DNA of 6,376 nucleotides from Spirochaetaceae bacterium (GTDB taxonomy: Bacteria > Spirochaetota > Spirochaetia > UBA9216), in assembly GCA_028527945.1 (NCBI GenBank), contig JAQQAK010000236.1, positions 1 through 6,376 of the forward strand, given 5' to 3'. The notes beneath the pieces were generated by a model. The model was not told the DNA's origin. It did no database searches and worked only from the letters and a program-made list of their open reading frames with translations. Position numbers and translations under genes: made by a program. Positions 1 through 5,921 of the stretch are shown piece after piece; within the stretch, counting starts at the first letter, position 1, and every line of letters starts with the position of its first letter.

Positions 1-2426
1 AGTTTAAGGCAAATCAATTTCCTTTGGCGTTTTCGGATAAAATTAATTCCGGACTTACTATCAATACAACAGGTTATTTTACTAATTCTGAAGATTGGAA
101 AATCCTTGTTAACAACTTTAAGATAGATGGTATTCCGACAGGTTTGGGGTATGGAAACATAGGCTTTTCACTTTTGGCTAAACCTGGTACAGGCAGCATT
201 TATAATCTAAAATACTCAGACGATAAAACAAATTTGCAAGGCGGAGGAGATCTTATCCTGCATAGTATCAACCCTTCTATTTCAGGCACAACACATTTGG
301 AACTTAAAGACATAAATGAAGATGATACTGATAATACACTAAAAGAAAGTTACGAAATTGTTCTGGGAATTAATGAAGATAACCTTGTTGGGCATATAAA
401 TATTAACAACTTTAAACTTTCTCGGCTTACATCAAGTACTCCAATTGCTGGAGAACTTAATGGTAATATAAATATAGGTGGAACTCCAAAAAATCCGAAT
501 ATTGAACTTAATGTAAACACTGCAAATGCTGCGGTCTATAGTCAAAGAGTAACTTTAAAAACCTCATTAAAATATAATGATTTAATATTAAAATGCCTTA
601 ATTTATCAGGTTCTTATTCTGATATTCATTTAAAAGATTTTACAGGTGAGCTTAACTTTCAAAATGGAATTCATAATTTAGATGGCTCATTCAAAACAGA
701 CGCAAAGTCTTTAAATGTAAATTCAAAGGTTTCAATTACCGCAAAAACCTCAATTGCTGAAGATTATTACGGAATAATTGAATCTCTTGAAAACATCAAC
801 GCAGAAATAGAAGTTAAGAACTTAAATATTAATAATGATAAAAAAGATCCATGGACTTTTGATTTATTAAAAAACAAAGAACTAATATCATTTCATGGAG
901 GCTCTCATGATGAGCTTAATGGAACGTTTTTTCAAAACGGTAAGTTTATCCTTTCTTCAGAAGCGCCATTCCCTGTAACTCTTTCAGCGTCAGGAAGTAT
1001 TCATGAAAGTATTATAAACGCTTCTGTAAAAAATATTTCATATACAGCAGACAATCTGAAAATACCGGGATTTACAATTTTTAAGGGAGTATTAAGCGGA
1101 GAATTACTAATTAAAGGAACTTTAAATGACCCTGATTTTTTCGGCCAATTGAATGTTAGAGGGCTTGAATTAACGCCACCGATTTCTCTTGATGTATCAA
1201 AACCTACAAATGGTTCATTCTTTATCAGTGGTAAAGATATTACTCTGCCTCCAACCAGAATTATAACAAACAACGGAATTGTAGATTTAAAACTTTCAGC
1301 AATAATGGAAAGATGGCTTCCAAGAAATTTTGATATTGAAGTTAGAGCCCCTCAAGATAAACCAGTATCGGCAAGATTTTATTCACCTCCTTTTTATGTT
1401 GATGGTTTTACATCAGGAAATCTTCATATTTTTGGAGATTTATCTACATTAAATATAGAAGGATATCTTGATGCTTCTGAAGCAACAGTAATGATTAATT
1501 CAAATCTCGATATTAAATCTCAAAAAGGCAATAGTATGGATATAAACGCTGATCTTGATTTGCACATTAGTGCGGACAATCATTTTTATTGGCCCACACA
1601 ACGCGCGCCAATAATTAGCGCGTCTCTGCAAACAGGAAAAGAAGTAAATATTAATTATACAAGCGCCGAAGGCTTGTACGTAGATGGCGACTTATCTCTT
1701 AGTGGTGGTGAAATTTATTATTTTGAAAGGAGCTTCTTTCTAAAAAAAGGAAATGTTAAATTCTTGGGAAAGACTCAAAATAAAATAGATCCTCTTTTAA
1801 ACATTGAAGCTGAAATACGTGAAATTAACAATTTAGGAGATCTTACCAAAATTATTCTGTCAGTTAATAATTCACCATTAAGTTCTTTCAAACCACAATT
1901 TAGTTCAGATCCTCCTATGTCAACAAATGAAATATTATCAATATTAGGCGGAAATATTTTTGGTGATGATTTGGAAGACGTAAATTTTGATAATGTTCTT
2001 TATCTGGGAGCGGATCTTTTTTCACAATTTGTAGTTGTAAGAAGACTTGAAACTCAATTGAGAGAATTTTTGCGTTTGGATCTTTTATCTATCAGATCAT
2101 CTCTTTTAAGTAATTTACTTGAGTATAATGTTTTTGAAAGAGACACAATGCAAGATAACATATTCACAAAGTATCTTGACAACACTACCTTATTTCTGGG
2201 AAAGTATTTGACTGATAATATATTTTTACAAGGTATCTTTCAGTTTGATCTTTATAACGATAAAGGTTATTCTGATAACCTGAAATTGAATCTGGACAGC
2301 GAGATTAGCCTTGAATGGGAATCTCCAATTGCTAACTTTGAATTCAGTATCTACCCGGACTTTGAGGATCCGGTAGAAGGAATGAAAAAAACAAGCTTGA
2401 GCCTGTCCTGGCAATTTTCTTATTGA
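1..2426 (+). CDS. tamB: TamB-family translocation and assembly module protein, C-terminal part (5' end off window)
   Basis: This is the last 807 codons of a TamB protein. The frame is open to the left edge (first full codon at 3), so the TTG at 24 is only an internal Leu. Family knowledge: TamB is anchored in the inner membrane and spans the periplasm as a long beta-rich groove that works with a BamA-family barrel in outer-membrane protein assembly and lipid transport. Seen here: almost all predicted beta strand, with the recurring pattern G-x-L-x-I-x-G-x-(x)-x-x-P-x-(x)-x-G near 450-530, 1098-1167 and (weaker) 1416-1490. The conserved C-terminal (DUF490/PF04357) signature is also present: GEIYYFERSFFLKKG at 1710-1754, PLLNIEAEI from 1791, and NEILSILGG from 1926. 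The protein ends in an aromatic residue (WQFSY), like an outer-membrane strand. bamA follows after 118 bases, probably in the same transcript. Borrelia TamB is reported to bind BamA because TamA is absent. The family call is firm; total length is unknown. Confidence 0.9.
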   Translation, partial: FKANQFPLAFSDKINSGLTINTTGYFTNSEDWKILVNNFKIDGIPTGLGYGNIGFSLLAKPGTGSIYNLKYSDDKTNLQGGGDLILHSINPSISGTTHLELKDINEDDTDNTLKESYEIVLGINEDNLVGHININNFKLSRLTSSTPIAGELNGNINIGGTPKNPNIELNVNTANAAVYSQRVTLKTSLKYNDLILKCLNLSGSYSDIHLKDFTGELNFQNGIHNLDGSFKTDAKSLNVNSKVSITAKTSIAEDYYGIIESLENINAEIEVKNLNINNDKKDPWTFDLLKNKELISFHGGSHDELNGTFFQNGKFILSSEAPFPVTLSASGSIHESIINASVKNISYTADNLKIPGFTIFKGVLSGELLIKGTLNDPDFFGQLNVRGLELTPPISLDVSKPTNGSFFISGKDITLPPTRIITNNGIVDLKLSAIMERWLPRNFDIEVRAPQDKPVSARFYSPPFYVDGFTSGNLHIFGDLSTLNIEGYLDASEATVMINSNLDIKSQKGNSMDINADLDLHISADNHFYWPTQRAPIISASLQTGKEVNINYTSAEGLYVDGDLSLSGGEIYYFERSFFLKKGNVKFLGKTQNKIDPLLNIEAEIREINNLGDLTKIILSVNNSPLSSFKPQFSSDPPMSTNEILSILGGNIFGDDLEDVNFDNVLYLGADLFSQFVVVRRLETQLREFLRLDLLSIRSSLLSNLLEYNVFERDTMQDNIFTKYLDNTTLFLGKYLTDNIFLQGIFQFDLYNDKGYSDNLKLNLDSEISLEWESPIANFEFSIYPDFEDPVEGMKKTSLSLSWQFSY

Positions 2427-2437
2427 AATGGAGAAAC

Positions 2438-2486
2438 AATGAAAAAAACTAAATGTACTACATGTACATTCAAAACTTTTTTCATT
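2438..2486 (+). promoter_or_regulatory. Composite AT-rich hairpin in the tamB-bamA gap
   Basis: The arm aatgaaaaaa (2438-2447) is a perfect reverse complement of ttttttcatt (2477-2486), a 10-bp outer stem. Inside it, aatgtac (2452-2458) pairs with gtacatt (2464-2470), a 7-bp stem with the 5-base loop tacat. Internal loops of 4 and 6 bases separate the two stems. The inner hairpin followed by T6 could act as a weak terminator or pause site between tamB and bamA. On the opposite strand the same hairpin is followed by T7, so it is roughly symmetrical. The function is inferred; only the pairing is seen. Confidence 0.5.
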
Positions 2487-2555
2487 AAGACTGTCATCAA
2501 ATCAGATATACAGTTTTTGACGGAAACTTATTTTAGGAGTAAACATGAATCGTAA
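2439..2555 (+). CDS. Possible 38-codon leader ORF overlapping the bamA start
   Basis: A short ORF starts at ATG 2439 and ends at TAA 2553-2555, overlapping the first 11 bases of bamA in another frame. It encodes a small basic peptide beginning MKKTKCTTCTFKTFF and containing a C-T-T-C pair. I recognise no family. The argument for translation is its ribosome binding site: GGAG at 2430-2433 lies five bases before the ATG, almost identical in sequence and spacing to the GGAG five bases before bamA (2536-2539). Its start codon lies in the 5' arm of the hairpin at 2438-2486. If translated, ribosomes would unfold that hairpin and terminate on the bamA start, so it could act as a coupling or leader peptide. 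It may equally be chance in AT-rich spacer; confidence is low. Confidence 0.2.
   Translation: MKKTKCTTCTFKTFFIKTVIKSDIQFLTETYFRSKHES
2535..2539 (+). promoter_or_regulatory. Ribosome binding site of bamA
   Basis: AGGAG lies five bases upstream of the ATG at 2545, a canonical Shine-Dalgarno match. It fixes the bamA start, which also gives a proper signal peptide directly after it. Confidence 0.8.
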
Positions 2556-5223
2556 ACTACTTATTACGTTTATAATTCTCATGATTTCAACAGCATCTGC
2601 TATTTTCGCACAAGCTGCGGACTGGTATATAGGTAAACCTATTGCAGAAATAAAGTTCAATGGACTTAATAATATTGATGAAAATGAGTTAAAAGAAATC
2701 ACAGATCAATTTGTTGGTCAAGAATTCACAGATACGCTTTTTTGGGATCTTCAGAGTAAACTATATGCTCTAAATTATTTTGATAATTTCTCAGCAAATG
2801 CCTTACCTCCTGAAACAGGCGTTTATGACAAAGTTGTAGTAGTATTTGATGTTACAGAAAAACCTCTGGTTAAATCAATAAACTTCAGAGGCAATAAAAA
2901 TATGAACAAATCAAAACTGCTTGATGCAATCTCAATTAAAGAAGATGACATTCTTAATAACGCAAAGGTACGAATGGACGAAGGATCTATCAGAAACCTT
3001 TACATTGAAGAGGGGTATCCTGATATTGAAGTTGACAGCAATACTGAAGATTCATCTGATGAAGGATTTGTGGATCTTTATTTTTCCATAACAGAAGGCC
3101 GTCAGCAAAGAGTTGATTCTATATCTTTTTCAGGAAACACATTTGCGTCTGAACGAACACTTAGAAATAAACTTGAATCAAAGCAACAGTCTTTTTTCAA
3201 TAAAGGTATTTTTCAAAACAGTTATATTGAAAAAGATAAGGCAGCAATTGAAAAATACTATGCCGACTCTGGTTATATAGACGCTAAGGTTACAGATGTT
3301 GCAATAAATGATGTAGAAAAAGAAGATGATGATAAAAATTATGTTTCAATTGTGTACTATATTGATGAAGGTGAATTGTGGACATTCGGCGGATTCACTC
3401 TTGAAGGAAATGAACTTTATACAACTGAAGAACTTCTTGGTAAAGTAAAATCTGAAATAGGCAAGAATATTAATAGATCAAATCTTCAGGCAGATCTTAC
3501 AGCTATTAGCGATACCTACTATAATGATGGTTATATTTATAATGAAATAAGACCGAATGAAATTAGAGATGAACAAACAAATTCAATTTCTTATAACATA
3601 ACAATAAATGAAAAAAGCCGTGCTCATATTGATAATATCATTATCAAGGGAAATGAAAAAACTAAAGATGAAGTTATTCTTCGAGAAATACCTCTTGAAG
3701 AAGGAGATATTTTTAGTAAAAACGCTGTTATGCAGGGTTTGAATAACCTTTATAATACACAATACTTTTCTTCAGTTGTTCCAGAAATGCCTTATGGCAG
3801 TGAAAATGGGCTTATGGATCTTGTTGTCAATGTAGAAGAGCAAAACACTACGAATATTCAGTTTGGAGTTAGTTTTACATCTTCTGCAGGAGATATACCT
3901 ATAGTCGGATTTTTAAAATGGAGTGACACTAACTTAAAAGGAACAGGTCGAGATTTTAGCATCAGTTTAAGCGGCTCTGCAACTTCTCAAAAATTATCTT
4001 TTGGTCTTACTGATAACTGGCTTTTTGGTAAAAGAATATCAGGTGGAATTGATTTCTCGCTAAGTCACAATCTTTACTCAAGTGTCGCCCAAGATATTCT
4101 TCTTCCAATATTTACAACAGATGGGGACGATGATGATCAGGTTGTTCCTGATCCGTATGACGGGCACTGGGTTTGGGCTGATGATGGAACCTATAACGGA
4201 GTGAGTCATGAAGAAGGTGAAGATGTAGATCTTGATTCTATTTCAGATGAGGATCTTGAAGACGCAATAGATGATGAAGATATAGTTACAGATTATGACT
4301 ACGCTATGGACAATGATGGCTCTATTGATGATGAATACCTGATGGACTATCACTCATTTGAAGCCTCAATATCCGCCAGCGGAGGCTATACAAAAATTAC
4401 CAGACTAGGTAAATTCGCTTTAGGAGTCGGAATTGGAAACGCTGAGTCCTATGCTTATTATGACGAATCTCAATACCGAGCATATGATAAAGATACCAGA
4501 GACTATCTTGGCCGTATTATTGTAACAGATAAGACATGGATTACTGCAAGCTGGGATACAAGAGATTTAATCTATTCTCCAACAAAAGGTTTTATACTTA
4601 AAGAAACTCTAACATATACCGGTGGTATTCTATTCGGTTATAAGCAATACATAAAAACTAAAACAGACTTTGATGTTTATTTTAAATTACTTGATATACC
4701 TGTTACAGAAAAATGGAGTCTCCAATCAGTTCTTGGTTTCCATGGACAATTTTCATTAATTCTGCCTCAATTTGGTTATATGGACACAGATGATGATGGA
4801 ACCGCAGACGCATGGAGTACAGGTGTCGTTGCGACAAGAAGTGATCTTTTATATATAGACGGAATGTTTATAGGAAGAGGCTGGGACACTAATTACGATA
4901 ACAGAGCTCTTATAGATGCAGTATTAGATCTTACTATGCCAATTGTTTCTGGTGCTGTTTCATGGAATACATTTTTAAGCGGAACAGGAGTATGGGAAGA
5001 ACCTTCTGATTTAGCAAATATAGATATCGATGACTTTTACTTTAGCCTTGGTACTGGTATTCAGATTGATATACCAAGTTTTCCAATATCATTTTTCTTA
5101 GTTAAGCGTGGTAAATTTTCTAATCATGAGTTTGAATTACAAGAAGGAGACTGGTTCACTAATGATGATTCAGATGTTTCCGGAATTGATTTTGTTCTAA
5201 CATTTGATATAGATTATTTTTAA
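2545..5223 (+). CDS. bamA: Outer membrane protein assembly factor BamA (Omp85 family)
   Basis: BamA is the outer-membrane barrel that folds and inserts other outer-membrane proteins. The start is set by AGGAG five bases upstream. Residues 1-24 form a signal peptide (MNRK, hydrophobic core, A-Q-A cleavage site at 24/25). Five POTRA domains follow at about 33-106, 107-184, 188-275, 278-356 and 359-433, each with the typical pattern of an early I-x-F/I-x-G-N-type strand and turn and a late G-Y or Y-F helix end. The rest (about 436-892) is the barrel, with alternating strands and a C-terminal Phe (DIDYF), the usual outer-membrane end signal. The conserved loop-6 motif, VRGF in most bacteria, appears as G-R-G-W with Arg778. 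At 892 residues it is about 80 longer than E. coli BamA; a 78-residue acidic insertion at 524-601, probably in extracellular loop 3, accounts for that. It sits between tamB and skp, its functional partners. Strand and loop numbers were assigned by hand. Confidence 0.96.
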   Translation: MNRKLLITFIILMISTASAIFAQAADWYIGKPIAEIKFNGLNNIDENELKEITDQFVGQEFTDTLFWDLQSKLYALNYFDNFSANALPPETGVYDKVVVVFDVTEKPLVKSINFRGNKNMNKSKLLDAISIKEDDILNNAKVRMDEGSIRNLYIEEGYPDIEVDSNTEDSSDEGFVDLYFSITEGRQQRVDSISFSGNTFASERTLRNKLESKQQSFFNKGIFQNSYIEKDKAAIEKYYADSGYIDAKVTDVAINDVEKEDDDKNYVSIVYYIDEGELWTFGGFTLEGNELYTTEELLGKVKSEIGKNINRSNLQADLTAISDTYYNDGYIYNEIRPNEIRDEQTNSISYNITINEKSRAHIDNIIIKGNEKTKDEVILREIPLEEGDIFSKNAVMQGLNNLYNTQYFSSVVPEMPYGSENGLMDLVVNVEEQNTTNIQFGVSFTSSAGDIPIVGFLKWSDTNLKGTGRDFSISLSGSATSQKLSFGLTDNWLFGKRISGGIDFSLSHNLYSSVAQDILLPIFTTDGDDDDQVVPDPYDGHWVWADDGTYNGVSHEEGEDVDLDSISDEDLEDAIDDEDIVTDYDYAMDNDGSIDDEYLMDYHSFEASISASGGYTKITRLGKFALGVGIGNAESYAYYDESQYRAYDKDTRDYLGRIIVTDKTWITASWDTRDLIYSPTKGFILKETLTYTGGILFGYKQYIKTKTDFDVYFKLLDIPVTEKWSLQSVLGFHGQFSLILPQFGYMDTDDDGTADAWSTGVVATRSDLLYIDGMFIGRGWDTNYDNRALIDAVLDLTMPIVSGAVSWNTFLSGTGVWEEPSDLANIDIDDFYFSLGTGIQIDIPSFPISFFLVKRGKFSNHEFELQEGDWFTNDDSDVSGIDFVLTFDIDYF
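4114..4347 (+). other. Acidic low-complexity insertion in BamA, probable extracellular loop 3
   Basis: Residues 524-601 of BamA contain 32 Asp or Glu in 78 positions and no Lys or Arg. It starts TTDGDDDD and contains stretches such as SDEDLEDAIDDEDI. It lies between predicted strands beta5 (GGIDFSLSHNLYSS) and beta6 (FEASISASGGYTK), which places it on the cell surface. The DNA is rich in GAT and GAA codons, so growth by codon-repeat slippage is possible. Composition is seen; topology is inferred. Confidence 0.7.
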
Positions 5224-5234
5224 AAGAATTTTCT

Positions 5235-5273
5235 ATAAGTCAGAGAAAAAAAATATCTCTGACTTATTATTTT
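5235..5273 (+). terminator. Probable intrinsic terminator after bamA
   Basis: The arm ataagtcagaga (5235-5246) pairs perfectly with tctctgacttat (5256-5267), a 12-bp stem with a 9-base A-rich loop, followed by the T-rich tail tatttta. It begins 11 bases after the bamA stop codon. The stem is modest in G+C, but its length and position fit a Rho-independent terminator. Some read-through to skp cannot be excluded. Confidence 0.72.
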
Positions 5274-5279
5274 ACATTT

Positions 5280-5305
5280 GATGCTCTTTATTTTGAAAGA
5301 ACATC
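5280..5305 (+). repeat. Second hairpin in the bamA-skp gap
   Basis: gatgctcttt (5280-5289) pairs with aaagaacatc (5296-5305) at 9 of 10 positions (one C-A mismatch) around the 6-base loop attttg. No T run follows, so it is not an obvious terminator. It may stabilise or mark the bamA 3' end. Confidence 0.4.
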
Positions 5306-5314
5306 ATCATACAA

Positions 5315-5332
5315 CTGCTTTTAATAAAGCAG
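5315..5332 (+). repeat. Third hairpin in the bamA-skp gap
   Basis: ctgcttt (5315-5321) pairs perfectly with aaagcag (5326-5332) around a 4-base loop, taat. It ends about 20 bases upstream of the TATAAT box, where the -35 region of the skp promoter would lie, so it could also be an operator-like inverted repeat. The role is unknown. Confidence 0.4.
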
Positions 5333-5370
5333 CTACATTATTGTATTAATTATTATAATTTTCGGGGGGG
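5332..5370 (+). promoter_or_regulatory. Candidate promoter of skp-mutS, with TATAAT box and G7 tract
   Basis: A perfect TATAAT lies at 5354-5359. The best -35 I can find is poor: GCTACA at 5332-5337 with 16-bp spacing, matching TTGACA at only three positions. Surroundings are AT-rich, which makes chance boxes likelier. However, the box follows a terminator-like hairpin and precedes a gene, as expected of a promoter. Transcription would begin around 5365-5367, inside the run of seven Gs, giving a leader of only about ten bases. Confidence 0.5.
5364..5370 (+). promoter_or_regulatory. Unusual all-G ribosome binding site of skp
   Basis: Seven consecutive Gs lie four bases before ATG 5375. Five of them can pair with the CCUCC of the 16S anti-Shine-Dalgarno sequence if one G-U wobble is allowed. 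This is the only G or C run longer than four that I see in the window, against an AT-rich background. No other Shine-Dalgarno candidate exists for this start, and the signal peptide directly after the ATG supports it. Confidence 0.65.
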
Positions 5371-5374
5371 AATT

Positions 5375-5908
5375 ATGTTTAAACGTGTTTTAACTATTGC
5401 CAGTTTAATAACTGTTTTATTCACTTTTAGTGTTTCAGCTGAACAACTTTCAAAAATAGGTGTTGTTAATTTTTCAAGAATAGTAGAAGACTATTTTGCG
5501 GAATCCTCAGCCTGGAGAGAAATTGACAACATGAGAGAAAAGTATGAAAAAGGCCGTGACGAAATTCTTGAAGAAATCAATGATCTAAAAACACAAAAAT
5601 TAGATGCTTTAAACAAGAATAATAAGTCAAAAGCTTTAAAAATTGAGGATCAAATTTACCAAAAGCAAGAATACCTTAAAGAGTTTCATTCTGTTTGGCA
5701 AAATCGAATCAACACAAAAAGCCAAAGTATATCTCAATCATCAACTTTTACAGCTGAAATTCTTGACGCTATAACATATGTTTCAGAGTCAGAAGGTTAT
5801 TCTCTTATTCTTCGAACTCAGGATGAAAATATCCTCTGGTACAACCATGAGGTTGATATAACAGATCTTGTCCTTAAACGTCTTAAGCAAATGGCAGGAA
5901 GACAGTAA
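5375..5908 (+). CDS. skp: Periplasmic OMP chaperone Skp/OmpH family
   Basis: This is a complete 177-residue Skp/OmpH protein, close to the usual family size. Family knowledge: Skp forms a trimer with long coiled-coil arms that hold unfolded outer-membrane proteins in the periplasm and deliver them to BamA. Seen here: a signal peptide (MFKR, hydrophobic core, V-S-A cleavage site at 22/23), the first core strand KIGVVNFSRI at 27-36, and a Lys/Glu-rich helical arm about 40-122. The return part, GYSLILRTQDENILWYN, ends in DITDLVLKRL (161-170), which matches the OmpH pattern D-I-T-x-x-V-L-x-x-L. It starts 151 bases after bamA behind its own candidate promoter and G7 ribosome binding site. mutS follows after 13 bases, so the two are probably co-transcribed. 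OmpH sequences diverge quickly, so the call rests on architecture, the C-terminal motif and position. Confidence 0.9.
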   Translation: MFKRVLTIASLITVLFTFSVSAEQLSKIGVVNFSRIVEDYFAESSAWREIDNMREKYEKGRDEILEEINDLKTQKLDALNKNNKSKALKIEDQIYQKQEYLKEFHSVWQNRINTKSQSISQSSTFTAEILDAITYVSESEGYSLILRTQDENILWYNHEVDITDLVLKRLKQMAGRQ

Positions 5909-5921
5909 TAAAATAATTTAG

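Noticed and set aside
24..26. TTG as a start codon for the tamB segment
   Set aside because: The frame stays open to the window edge with TamB-like sequence and there is no ribosome binding site, so the real start is upstream of the window.
1001..1273. Open frame of 90 codons on the - strand inside tamB
   Set aside because: It lies wholly within the strongly supported tamB frame, has no ribosome binding site I can see, and resembles no family.
2226..2414. Open frame of 62 codons on the - strand at the end of tamB
   Set aside because: It is antisense to the conserved C-terminus of TamB and shows no independent features.
2428..2442. Four-codon ORF ATG-GAG-AAA-CAA-TGA directly after tamB, overlapping the ATG at 2439
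   Set aside because: It is too short to support, and the GGAG inside it is better read as a ribosome binding site.
2517..2545. TTGACG at 2517-2522 as a -35 box for a bamA promoter
   Set aside because: The matching -10 position would fall on taaaca at 2540-2545, a poor match and on top of the start codon, leaving no room for a leader.
2502..2702. Open frame of 66 codons on the - strand across the bamA start
   Set aside because: Its hydrophobic stretch is the reverse complement of the bamA signal peptide and first POTRA region, a known source of false membrane ORFs.
4363..4386. Inverted repeats gcctc/gaggc and ccgc/gcgg in bamA just after the acidic segment
   Set aside because: Short, overlapping arms within coding sequence; no better than chance in my judgement.
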